This document shows, piece after piece, positions 33,771 to 45,795 of a stretch of 64,000 nucleotides of DNA. This DNA is from Microvelia longipes (Eukaryota; Arthropoda; Insecta; Hemiptera; Veliidae). Numbering within the stretch: position 1 is the stretch's first letter; the number at the start of each line of letters is the position of its first letter. The position numbers were made by a program, and so were the translations under genes. The notes under the pieces were generated by a model, which saw only the letters and a list, made by a program, of their open reading frames with translations, had not been told where the DNA came from and made no database searches. Location of the stretch: contig JACMZG010001863.1 in NCBI GenBank assembly GCA_018340805.1, positions 25,961,896 through 26,025,895 of the forward strand. The letters are read 5' to 3'.

Positions 33771-36285
33771 TAGTGAAGGGCGACTCCACACGTTCATAAT
33801 CCATATTTATTATTTTATATACTTAAATGAAATTTACATGAGTTTTTTAACTGTTCTCAGGAGCTTGGCTATCTTCGTACTTTGGATTTGTCAGAATGAA
33901 TTAAACCATCAAAAAAGTCTAACTGATTTATGGTGCAACAAAATATTTACACTTCTAGAACTCATGGTAAATATTTATTTAGTATGCATATTTATTATAA
34001 ATTATTTTAATTATCATTAATTTAACTTGCAACTTCGACAGCACGCTTTAGAAATTTTATACAACTTGTATATTCGTACTAACTTTTATATGTTCGTTTA
34101 TTCATATCTTAAATAATCAGAAACAGTATTTAACCGCCACATCTATTGATTTTAATTTCAATTGATATTATTACGTTACCGTTTTGTATTGTGAGATAAG
34201 TTTATGGAGTTAAAATTACATAAATAATGTAAAATACAATTAATAAAATACTTATAAACGCCACCTTTCAAAATCAACGTAATTATAATTACAAAGTCAA
34301 TGTAATTGTAATTACTAATAAAGATTTAGCATTTAATGGTACTTTGAAATTAATATTTTTGAAAATATTGTCATTAATAAACTCCTTACAAGTCTTAATA
34401 AATGCAATTGTTACAATAATACAAATAATAATAATAAAAGAATAGGTTCAAATTAATAATTTTATTGAACTACTAATAAAATAACGTATTATAAATGAAT
34501 AGTCGTCCATAACCTGTCGCTAAAACCTGTCAATTTTAAACTAACGACTTATAATCCCGTTATAATAAAGTCTTGAAGAAATAGATTAGGTACTAATAGA
34601 AAATATATGATGAACCTGACGTTTAGAAAACTTAATTTGAAAGACACTTTCAGTTCACCTTCTATAAATAACCAAGTTACAAAAAAAGTGACGAAGCAAT
34701 CATGCCAATCTATTTGTAAGAGAATAAATGAGCTTTTAAAAAACCTGATCTATTGGAAAAAGAATAAAATATATCTAAACTTAAAGATGTGAACAAATGG
34801 TTTCTGAGAATGCGAGAGAACAATGAAGTACAGAAGTGTTGGAAGATTTGTTATTAACTGAAGAATTTTGAAAGGTTGATATAATTCATAAAGAAACTAC
34901 TGGAAGAAGTTGAGTGTAACAGAATAAAGTAACAGAAGCGAACAAGAATTTAAGTTAGGGTAATCATTCAACGTGTCGCCTCTTACCTTCTTATGCCTTC
35001 CATCTTTTCCAATGAGAATGATGTTCTCGATTCAGAAGCGATAAATCCTTTAGAAGCTTCAGCTCTGTTCTTCTGCCACTGTTAAAAAAGCAATGTAGGT
35101 AGCCTAAAGCTGTGTTTAAACTAGATATTTGAATAATTGAGTGCATGAACTTATAAAAAGCTCTACATAATATAAAATGAACATTTGTAACCTCGTCTGA
35201 CTCCTTGACGTCGCCCTCGCTTGCGCAGTAGGCATCATTACGGTAATGCGAAATCTGTGTCTTATGACTTGTAAATTTAATAAGAGGTGTCATAAAAATG
35301 TAACAGAGACAGGTAAACCACAAACGCGTCGCTTTAAATTTATACTATAACAGCTCACCACTGTTACTAGAACTTCTTTTTTTGATTAATCGAACTGCAA
35401 ATAAAACTTATGTTAAGGTACATGTTTATTTTTACAGAATAAACACTTACATAATAATTATTTATCTAAATTCAGATTTATAATGTAAAATAATCTAGAA
35501 AGAATGTAACTAAAGACTATTAAGCACATATGGGTATTTCTCAAGTTTCTAATACCACTCTACATTCAGAGTAAGAAAGGAGTAGAGGCAGACCTGTCAT
35601 AAAGTCTGTGCTCCTGGGACTATCCATATTTCGGGCCCACAAAAATGTTTCAACTGATTTGAGGGAGTCCTGCTGTAAAATCTATAAATGAAAAAATGGT
35701 TCATCCAGACACAAACGACCAACATTAGTGAATTGCATCTCGAAACCATTGGATCTCCAGTATCAATGGATATAAGTATAAAAAACAATATCAGCAGGAT
35801 ATAATGGCCTGTGACGACGATGCCAAGTAGAAAATAATGTTGTAATGCGTTGGTTGTTAAATAATTAACTTAATGTACATTAATATGAATTAATTTCAAA
35901 ATATGAGGTTATTATTTATTATGAGATGATTAAAATAATTTTACGATAAGTCAAAGAAAAGGCATGGTTTAGACTTTAATCTGCTAGAGTGCGTTAGTTA
36001 AACACTATGTATAACACAGTATAAAATGTAACATGAGTGCATGTAACACAGTATAAAATAGATTATGCTACTAAAACAGGTATGTACTAACAGGTTGTTG
36101 TAAATTTATACCATAATAAACCTTTTAAACTTAACTTACGAGATCTTATTATCTCTACCTTTAATTGAACTTATAATTAATTCTATAGCTCAGAATGCTT
36201 AGTTTGAATCAATGTCATTAGCAGAGCCTAGACGAGTTCGATACGGACTCATTAAAACCTTATTAAGATTTTCTTCATTAAAAAC
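33771..36285. other. No gene recognised; a few unsupported ORFs
   Basis: A 110-codon minus-strand frame (34991-35323) and a 61-codon plus-strand frame (34607-34792) have no recognisable domain. Either could be an exon, but nothing supports it. No repeat is recognised. Confidence 0.35.
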
Positions 36286-36569
36286 CCTTTAAATGTTAGA
36301 AAAAAAGAAAGATGTCACTCCACTTAGTATATATTTATTGACAGAGCCGACTTTCAAACTTAACAGTTCATCATCAGTGCCGGTGAAAGCGAAGTAAAGA
36401 AGCTAGGAGACAGACGAAATAGATTTGTCCAGAGGCTTTTTTTTTTTAGATTTGTCAGAGAAGTTTGAAAGTCGGCTCTGTCAATAAATATATACTAAGT
36501 GGAGTGACATCTTTCTTTTTTTCTCCTATTTGGAAACTCCACAACTCATCTTACTATCCTTTAAATGTT
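36286..36569. mobile_element. PLE-type foldback insertion FB1 with 12-bp target duplication
   Basis: The left arm 36298-36359 and right arm 36463-36523 are inverted copies (ctccacttagtatatattta, ttgacagagccgactttcaa). They are followed on the right only by a 33-nt tail (36525-36557, including ggaaactccacaactcatct). The unit is bounded by a perfect 12-bp direct repeat, cctttaaatgtt (36286-36297 and 36558-36569). On the minus strand the left arm contains CTGATGA (36371-36377) and GAAA (36352-36355). No ORF. Confidence 0.85.
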
Positions 36570-36649
36570 GTTCATACATTAGACCAATTGCTTTAGTATT
36601 AGAATAACAAGTATTCTGGACAAAAATTAAAATTTCTGTAAACAGTCTA

Positions 36650-36955
36650 AATCTATATTCTATAAGAGTATTAATATTCTATAATAGTTCTATTATCTAT
36701 TCTATAGAATAGAACTTTTATTCTAAATTAGTAATAATATTCTGTAATAGTAATAATAGTTCTATTCTATAGAAAAGAACTTCTATTCTATAATAGTATC
36801 TAAAGTTTTATTCTATAGATAGAACTTCGATTCTATAATAGTAATAAAAGTTTTCTTCAATAGAATAGAACTTCAAGTCTATAATAGGAATAAAAGTTTT
36901 ATTCTATAGAATGGAACTTCAATTCTATAACGTAATAAAAGTATAATTCTATACC
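36650..36955. repeat. Minisatellite, ~46-bp unit (TTCTATAGAATAGAACTT)
   Basis: Five to six diverged copies of a unit containing attctatagaatagaacttc and ctataatagtaataaaagtt. The unit is itself partly palindromic (tctatagaatag). Confidence 0.85.
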
Positions 36956-37794
36956 GCCCATAGATTATTCAAGAATATGTCATTACAATGCAAAATATTT
37001 AATAATATGATCCCAATCACTCAATTTAATTAAACATACAAATAGGACATTGTAGCTAATAGTTTTTTAATAAATCCTTTTATCAAACTTAAATTTAATT
37101 ATATCCTTCACAGACTATATTAATAAATCGATGGATTTATAAAGTTCGAAAGTATTTCAAAGAATATTACATAATATGTAAAACTTTGCGTATAATACTC
37201 ACGATTTTGTCATTTTATCCTAAGGAAGATAAAACTTGTCAATATGTTGCACATCTATAAACATAGTAACAATATTTTCTTACATGTGATTTTTTACACT
37301 TGCGGAAATATACAGTGTTTTAGACCTGTAACATTTCACATCATAGTTTATGAATATTAGACGAGGAAAACATTCACGTATAACTTATGTCAAACTTAAA
37401 ACAACGGTGATAGTTTAAAAATTTATATTAAAACAAGTTTGTCGTACTACTCTTACTATCATCCTACGTGCGCGCTTGTATCACGAATTTTATGTACCAA
37501 AAAGTTTGTTGATTTAATTTTAAAAACACTTTTGTTATAATTTCTTCCCAGTTCAACTTTCTCCAAGATTATTATTCAAACCTTTTTTATGTTGTAGATT
37601 AATGTTTAATAATTTAATTACTTTGTTAGTTAAATTGTTTTTTTCACTTTCTTGTACATTAAAATGTCATTTGAATTTCCTCCATACTTGGTAAATTTTC
37701 TTTTTCTTCTCCAAAATAGTATATCCTTCTTTTTTAACATAAGGAGATAAAATGAAAATAAAAATAAATTTAAATGAAAATATTTAAGTATTTT
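36956..37794. other. AT-rich sequence, no gene recognised
   Basis: Nothing recognised. Confidence 0.3.
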
Positions 37795-37995
37795 ACTTTT
37801 GGCTCTTCGATTTCGGCACCGAAGGTCCGGGGTTCGCAGCCCGGGCTATGCTCTAAGGTTTTTATGAATAGTATTTGTATTAAAAAGATTTCGCCAACTT
37901 TAATTAATTCTTAGAGTGTAGTAGATGCAACCCACCTGAGGTTGTTCCCGCAGGGTGAATACCCTGATGGGCCGAAAGGCCCTAAAACGGGCATT
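37795..37995 (+). mobile_element. SINE-like repeat with B-box-like element
   Basis: ccggggttcgcagcccgggc (37826-37845) looks like a Pol III B box in a tRNA-like head. The body ends with cccgcagggtgaataccctg, then atgggccgaaaggcccta, a strong hairpin. A related fragment is at about 7447-7482. No clear A box, so tRNA origin is a guess. Confidence 0.5.
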
Positions 37996-38112
37996 TTATT
38001 TTTTATACTTTTGGCTCGGGTATTACTATTACGAAGATTTGCAATACTCGGAGACACAAACTAGGGCATGTATTCTTAGTTTTTACAAACACAGTAAGTT
38101 GTAATAAAAAAA

Positions 38113-38553
38113 ATACGAGGGTTCGGGGTACCTCTGAACTTTTCTTCACCTCATCGGAATCGCTACACTCATCACTCATGTGACTACATGCGTGCCAAAT
38201 CTCAAATGGATTTTGCAACATTTTTATGATTTTTCTAATTTTTTTTGCTGAGTCATTATTGCGGGTTAATGACATAATAAGAAAATTATTTTCCGGATAA
38301 CATTTAAAGACTGATTTTTGGGTACGATGTTTCTACTCAATGAGAGATACGATGATAAAAGACACGCTTACACGCACACACAGTCACACACTCACTCACA
38401 CACGCACACACACACACACTCACAGACAACAGTGTGATCTCAGAAGGTCTTAAAATATCTGAAGTTGATAATTCTGGTATCATCCCGGTTACGGTTTTTT
38501 TACCAACACTATACTTTTCCTATATATTTACGGTATTAATGAGGAAAAGTAAA
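38113..38553 (-). mobile_element. Family A copy without motif array and 5S-like part
   Basis: It runs from the tail (ggttcggggtacctctgaac, cggaatcgctacactcatca) directly to gactacatgcgtgccaaatc and then to the 5' hairpin (tatatttacggtattaatga, ending 38553). A (CA)n tract at 38366-38428 grew out of its internal GTGTGTGT block. Confidence 0.8.
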
Positions 38554-39505
38554 AGTATCGCCAACTTCAAGTTGGCGATTATTAGACTGCGAAATCTAAT
38601 AATTTTCTTAGGCCAAGAAACAAATTTCATTTTATTTTAAACGTATTTTATCTAAACTTTTCTAAACATTATTTTATGTATTTAAAGTTCAACTAAGTTT
38701 AAAATTAAAGTACTTTATAGAGTGGAAATAATTTCCACTCACAAAATTATTTAGGCACTTAGACCACTTATGAATACATTGTATCCTCCTCAACTTAAAA
38801 AAATCTTTATAATAACATCACATAGAAGCATGCCTCCATTTCATGTCTTAAAAGATCAAAACATACCATAAATTATCCAGCTATAAATTAAATTAATGTG
38901 TATATTAAACAGCTATGTATTAAATGCATAATATTATTAACGTGTGGATATCTTATTATAGTTATATTTTGACTTTGTTTGTCTAATAACCATAATACTT
39001 TTAAAATGTGAAACTATTAAAACCTCACCAAGTGTGTGGTCCTAACAAGATATTTACATTAGCTAGAATTAGAAAATGTCTAGTTTGGTTCTGTTCGTTA
39101 GGTTGAAATATACAGACAATTATAGTCCTATTTAACAACAAAACTAGATTAAATAGTCAAAAATAGTATTTGTTTTAGATGCCCACGCTTCTAGAGCAAT
39201 ACAGACAATACCAATTTAAATGCATTTATTATCTTTTGTATATAATCAAATCAAAATGCATTGATGAATGCCTATCGTGGATAAATTATATAAACTTAAC
39301 ATTTATTTTAATTGTTAAAGTTCTCGTAACTGTACAATTTTTAAAATAATTTTTAATTAAAAATATGGGCCGCAAAGTGGCCTAAATTATTTTAGTTAAT
39401 TATTATTATTATTAATTATTATTGTTCACCCTAAAAATACGAAACCAGGGTTTCATCTTAATTTTTCGTGTTAAGCATTTCCATGACGTTCATAACACTC
39501 TTGAC
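38554..39505. other. AT-rich sequence, no gene recognised
   Basis: Nothing recognised. Confidence 0.3.
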
Positions 39506-39509
39506 TGAT

Positions 39510-39765
39510 TCTGGTTAACTACTTTAATCCGAGGTCGAACACAGCGAGACCAAAGTAATACTACCTTACGGGTTTGGATAGTCAAGACATTCTGAGGACG
39601 AAAGAAGCAAATTCGAAGTCATAAATATTTAGACTTAGAATAATGACTACTTTATTCTGAGTTTAAGCGTTGCGACACCGAAGTAAATAATCTTTAGGCT
39701 GTGTATGATCATTACACTTTGGGGACAAGCGAAACGAGTCCTAAAATAGAACGATGTACCAATGT
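39510..39765 (+). mobile_element. Family A' hairpin-motif array (four units)
   Basis: Four decayed versions of GAGGWC-GAGCGAAGCGAG-WCC-GAAGT follow one another: 39519 (gaggtcgaacacagcgagac), 39594 (gaggacgaaagaagcaaatt), 39657 (ctgagtttaagcgttgcgac) and 39721 (gggacaagcgaaacgagtcc). They lie roughly 65-75 bases apart. There is no 5S-like head. Confidence 0.7.
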
Positions 39766-40820
39766 ACCCTGCACCCAATTATTTTAAAACATTTCAAAAT
39801 AGATTTGACATAAAATGCAAAAAATAATTAAAATATATTGTTCAACATTTATTAGGCTAGAAAAAAAAATATTGGATATTTTACAAATAGTAAACTAAAT
39901 ACTAACTTTTGGTAATATTAAGTTGGTCCATGATGGTCATTCTATTTATCAAACTATATTATGGCAGTATAATAGATAGTATAAAAGTTAGTTTGGAATC
40001 AAAATTAGCACTATGCTTACACTTTTCCAACGTAAAATGTTTATTTTTGATTTACTTTTATTAAATGATTATAGAGACTGAACTAGCTTTAGTTCTACAA
40101 CAATTTTTAATAATGCTTTATTTTATTAATTTCATAAACCACTGTTTACATCTTAAGAAAACTGAAGCACAAATATTACAAATACATTAGGTCAACATAA
40201 TCCAAAACTTATGAATACTACAGAACCTATAGATCAGAACCTTACCTAAATAAAGTTTAGGTAAGGTTCTTAACATAATATAAGAAAATATTTACTTATA
40301 TCAGTTTTAAGTTCGTTTTGTGTTCGCTAAAATCAATTGCATAATCAATGTACTTAAACATAAGTGAAATTAGGTATTTTTACTTAAAAAGTATTAAAAG
40401 TATATATATATATATGTAAAACCTTCTATTGAACGATCTTAGTTGTTTCATTGCTAATTAATAGTGTATAATACTTATAAGCAGCAAAATAGAATTTTTC
40501 TGAAAGTTTTATAAGTTAGTCCCCGAAGCGAGTCAGCATATACTATTTTGTTTATATACGGCAGAAAAATATAAGAGAGAATATCTTTTTAATTTTATTT
40601 TTAATTTTGATCGGTGTCAGCAAAAATTAAGACTACAATAAATTACTAAATTAACATATGAAATTATAGCTTAAATAATTAAATGAGAAGAAAAAGGTTT
40701 TCCAATACTTGCTAAAAGATTTTGGAGGGTGTCAATACTGGTTTGAATTTATGTCAACATTTATAATGTCAGGTGAAGTTCGGTCTAATAATTAGTCAAT
40801 CTCAACAATCATTCTGTGTT
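39766..40820. other. AT-rich sequence; one perfect hairpin
   Basis: 40239-40271 is a 14-bp perfect stem (gaaccttacctaaa / tttaggtaaggttc) with a five-base loop. Nothing else is recognised. Confidence 0.4.
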
Positions 40821-41316
40821 CATTCTCTTCACACAGAACTCTCATTCTTCTTTGTTCAATTTCTTTACACAGAACACTCCCATTCTTCAATCTCTTTACA
40901 CAGAACTCTCATTCTTCTTGGTTCATTCTCTTCACACAGAACCCCATTCTCAATCTTCACACAGATCTCTCATTCTTCAATCTCTTCACACAGATCTCTT
41001 TCTTCAATCTCTTCACACAGAACTCCCATTCTTCAATCTCTTTACAAAGAACTCTTATTCTTCTTGGTTCATTCTCTTCACACAGAACTCTCCATTCTTC
41101 TTTGTTCAATTCTTCACACAGAACTCCCATTCTTCAATCTCTTCACACAGAACTCTCATTCTTCTTTGTTCAATCTCTTCACTCAGAACTCCCATTCTTC
41201 AATTTCTTTACACAGAACTCTTATTCTTCTTTGTTCAATCTCTTCACACAGAACTCTCATTATTCTGTATTTAATCTCTTCGCATTAAACTCTCATTCTT
41301 CTGTTTTCGTTCTTTT
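40821..41316. repeat. Minisatellite with 29- and 36-bp units (ATCTCTTCACACAGAACTC)
   Basis: About 15 units of atctcttcacacagaactcy-cattcttc. Long units carry an extra ttgttca-type block (about 35-38 bases), short ones do not (about 27-31 bases), and the two kinds alternate irregularly. The strand is strongly C/T-rich. All three plus frames stay open for 90-170 codons, which follows from lack of stop-forming triplets in the unit and is not evidence for a gene. Confidence 0.92.
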
Positions 41317-41752
41317 CCCTGTTATTCTTATTCATTATATTTTCAGCACTATTAGTTTACCTTGGTTATAGTTTTATTAATTCCTTACAACGTTATAGAT
41401 TCGTAATTTTATTAAAACAAAATAAAGCATAAAAAATAAAAATACTGACAAAAGAAACGATATGAATTGGGATTTAGACTTTATATTGAGATTAAAAACA
41501 AAATCATTGGATACCAGCCCAAAAAAACAAAATTCACTAGATAACCTGTAACATTATAACCTCCATTCAATAATTTCTCTTCATAGGGGGGAGAAAATAT
41601 ATTTAATCATACCATGACTTAATTTTACCAAATCTTCAAGAGGTTGAGTTTCACCAAAAAAATTATCGGAAATATTTTACAACGCTTGCTACCGTAAGTA
41701 GATAAAAGATATTCAAGCTGACATGTATACAAAGAATTAACATTACTGCTTT

Positions 41753-41760
<8 letters not shown>
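41317..41760. other. No gene recognised
   Basis: Nothing recognised. Confidence 0.3.
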
Positions 41761-41794
<34 letters not shown>

Positions 41795-41797
41795 ATT

Positions 41798-41833
<36 letters not shown>

Positions 41834-41834
41834 A
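41761..41834. repeat. (TA)n microsatellite
   Basis: TA repeats with several TATT / AATA interruptions that make it partly palindromic. Confidence 0.95.
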
Positions 41835-44800
41835 TATCTGGTAAATATTTAAAAATAAAATTGCAAATTAAGAATATGAGTTAATGTTTGAGAAATAGAA
41901 CACCGGATATAAGAGTAATAAGTTACGGGTTACGTGTTAAATACACTTAATGTCAGTTTTTTCACTTAAAAAACATTTTCTTTAGTGCCTTATTATAACT
42001 GGTTTAATTAAGATACAAAATGTACTAACATTCTATCACGTATCCGAAAAATGAAGAAGACATTTTTTTTGTTCCTAATAAGCATTAAAATAAAATATAT
42101 AAGGTAACCTGGATATACTTATCTTATTAAGATCTTAATCTAGAAACAGTGGCAGTGTTGTTATCTCAAATCATCCTGGGAATAATATTTTCTTACACCA
42201 ACCTGTTGGGCTTATTACCTTGTTTTCTTTACGTTACATATCTTTAAGACTATCTTAAAAAGATAAATAAATTATGATCTCATTGGCTAAAAAATGTATT
42301 AAATCGTGCCAACATTATACAGAAAGCCCACACAAAAAGTTTTTTTTATAATGACTTCTGTTTTATATGAAACAGTACCCGGTAGCTTAGAGTCGTCTTT
42401 ATTTTAACCTCTTGTACGTTTGTTTAGAAAAATCATATTATGATAATATGCTTCTACGATCGAATATTTTAAATCTTTTCTCTGATTATAACTTAATAAA
42501 TGTTTTCCCTATGCCCGGGGGCGAACTTGTTCCACTGCAATAGTTTCCTAATAGATTTTACAATTTTACAATCTATTTGCAGATATAATAAGATTTTATA
42601 AATACTTTCCAAAGTCCTCAATTTTTAATGTCCTTGAAGAATGCTTCAAGCTAATTGTTATTGTTTTTAGTATTAATTAAGTTTAGTTAAGATTATTTAT
42701 TTTTCATGCTTCATTTGAAACGCTTCATTAAAAAATTTCCAATGAAAAAACAGCGAAACGGCCACTAGTTTAATTAAATTTTGAACGCTGTTATTTTTCC
42801 GCTTTTATTGGAAGTTAATATCCACTAAACACATTAATACTTTCGTGGAAGCAAAAAGTACACTTTGAATCGTTTTTGAGAACACTCTTTGGTTTCTTGT
42901 ATGCATTATAAAAAATAATAATAACAGGTGAAGTTTTTATTATTTAATGAAAATAACAGTTGTAAATCAAACAGGTGTATTATTAAAGAGATAGTAAAAA
43001 ATAAATGCACATCTTAAAAAAATATATTAAAAACAAGAACGGATAAAAAACAATCAAACGCTAAGATAATTGTAGATAAAAACAATATTAGAGAAAGGAT
43101 CACTGGGTCTAGGAATGAAAAAGAAGAAGAATATCTTAATTGCTCTCTTACTTAAGAAGAAAAGGCTGATTAGGTCAAAATGTTTATGCAAAGAGGATAT
43201 CCAATGCCCTGAAGCTTGTTAAATACTTAACTAATCTTTCGAATCTTGTTCTGTGTTATTAACTTTTTTAGAGTGTTGTTAATCTGAAATAGAGATGAAG
43301 ATGCGACTTTTTATCATTTATTATCTGTAACAGACAGATTTATAGTTAAAAATCAACAGGTTGTTTTTGTATAGTTAATTAGTATTTTATTTTTTAAACT
43401 TTTTTTGAAGTTTAAACTCTGTAACTGCTTTGTGATATGTAAGCGAAGTATTTCTTTATAAAGATTTTTTATAGACTTAAAAAGTCAAGGAATTTTAATA
43501 AAGAGTTTAAAACAGATTTCATCATGTGCTATGCTATACCAAGTGTTATGGCCAGAATTTAAAATTATATTTTTAAGCTAGGTATATTTACTATAAGTTA
43601 AAGAAGTAATTGAAGAGTCAATTGTAGTCGATACTTGTTGTTATGGATAAATCATACGTTATGCATCGTTTGGTTGTGTCAAATGCATCTTTTGATGAAA
43701 AACTAAGTAATAATTACAAACATTTATTTATAACTAAATTATAAGTCTATGAAATAAATCAAAATTACCTGTTTATCTTTTTTCAACGCAAAAGAGAGGT
43801 CATAGTGGCAAAGTGAAAGAAGTTTAAAAAGAAAGCCATGACGTAGAAATTCAAAGGTGACGCAGCTTTATAAGAAAGACAACGATTTAACTGCTATCTG
43901 TCTTAAGGACACGGAACGACAGAGAAAGGAAACCTGTAAAGAATTTGATGGATCACTTAGAGAGTTTGAAACATTTGTATAAAGCGTGTCTTTTTGTGGG
44001 TGGTGGAATTACAGCTACAAATCTTACCATTCCTGATGATGGGATTTAGAACAGGAGCTGAAAAAGTTCTTAGAACAGGTCATCGTAGAGAGAGTCTTTA
44101 AAAACTCCTTATAGAACATCCGGTCTAGAAGTAGTAAGGTACTTATAGGGTTAAATATCGCATTAAAAATTTAGATACACGTGTTTAATCGTAATTTGAA
44201 ACACTAATTAATTAAAAATAACTACTAAAAATTATCTTAAAATAACTACTAATTATTGTATTAAGGATACAAAATACTAAATTATTTAGTGTTAAAATTG
44301 TTTCAATTTGGTGATGGCCTTCTCATGGTTAATTATTATTATAAAAATATCCTTATTCAGTGCTATTTATACTTGACGTTTTAAACTTAAGTTATATTTA
44401 AATTACAAAATTACATAAAATGTATTAAATGTATAAAAACCACAGTTACATGGTTGCTAACAAATAGATGTTTATGTTTTGCAACATTGTTAAGCCTTGA
44501 AAAAGATAAAATTATAATGAAAGCTATTCCTAATTCCTAGACCTATTCCTCATCAAAAGCTTTAATAGTATAAAATAATAAATTTTAGATCTAAAAGTTT
44601 TAAGATAAGGAAATAATATCAGACTTCATAAGAGATACCATACGAATTATAATATAAAATAACTGCTGTTTGTTGATAGATATGTCATAATTATTATGTC
44701 ATTAATGTTAATAATTGATATATTAAATTAAGTTTAACTAAATCGGTTCTACGTTAATATCTAGCATTTGTATAACTATTGACGTATGAAATTTAATTTT

Positions 44801-45560
44801 CATTCAGTGAAAAAAATTTAAAGTAAGTGGGAAATTTATGTATGGTATTTAAATCGTATAGTGAATTATTTTAGATTTTACTATTCTAACATTTCGATTT
44901 AATATTTTAACACATGCATCATTGGGATGATTTTTCCACAATAATGCATATTTCTTATACAAAGTACACATTTTAAAACTAGTTTGATTTCGGTTGTATT
45001 AAGGAGTAACAATGTTTACTATGTTTTATTTTAAATATATTTTCTGAGGTTGCGAGTGTAGATACACTTTATTTTTTTACGGCGTACAAAAAACACTTCA
45101 TTCATCTACAGAGTGGTACATTCAAAATATATCATACTCATTACTCAGCTCCGTACGGAGCTATAGTAATAAAATTAGTTCCTACCCCACTCAGCCGACC
45201 AATGGGAATTTAAATACTTACCAACATCGCTGCATTCCGGTAATTTTTCCCAGAACTTTATTGTTCTTATACATAGAAGTGATAGATTCCGGTGTACCAG
45301 TAAGCTAATTTTTAATTTGAAATGGGTAATAGTCCTTGTGTATGCCAAACGATATCTCGGGGGAAAAATACGAGAATTTAATTGTATTGGTATCAAACTC
45401 ATTTGGATATGACACAGTTTCTGAAATAATGAATATAAAGGTATGCTCCAATTTGACTTTTTAAGGTTACCGTAGGAAACACTTTTTTGTAATCAGATTA
45501 CGATACATGCCAGACGATTACTAAAGAAATAATTAGGTATTTGTACTTGCAGTGATCAGG
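41835..45560. other. AT-rich sequence, no gene recognised
   Basis: 43790-44110 is slightly less AT-rich and purine-rich on the plus strand, without an open frame. Nothing else can be named in this 3.7-kb stretch. Confidence 0.35.
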
Positions 45561-45795
45561 TCACCCGTGGTGTAGTGGTTAAGGTACGCGGCCAATACAT
45601 AGAATGAATGGACTTAAAACTTCTGAGTGTATTTAGTTACGGTTTCAATCCCAGCACGGGCCTCTGGGATTTTTATTAGAGGGATAAAAATTCTGCGTAT
45701 TACGTCCTTCAGAAGGGACGTAAAGCCGGTGGTCTCGAGCCTGTGCGTTGTAAGGTACTCGTTAAAGATCCCTTACCCTAAATAAAACTGAGTAT
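45561..45795 (+). mobile_element. tRNA-derived SINE
   Basis: The head tcacccgtggtgtagtggtt, then aaggtacgcg, has a Pol III A box. ggtttcaatcc (45641-45651) is the B box and ccagcacgggcc closes the acceptor-like stem. The A-B spacing is stretched by about 30 bases compared with a tRNA, so it is not a working tRNA gene. The body contains the palindromic core acgtccttcagaagggacgt, then aaagccggtggtc, a phrase seen in SINEs of many invertebrates. The 3' end is unclear (about ttaccctaaataaaa). Confidence 0.82.

Noticed and set aside
34991..35323. 110-codon minus-strand frame
   Set aside because: No recognisable domain, splice sites or conservation evidence; kept only as a remark.
40773..41371. 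Three long overlapping plus-strand frames
   Set aside because: Produced by the minisatellite unit, which lacks stop-forming triplets in all frames. No start context, domain or codon bias points to one of them.
45561..45663. A functional tRNA gene
   Set aside because: The A and B boxes are too far apart, and the acceptor/anticodon stems do not fold into a normal cloverleaf; it is a SINE head.
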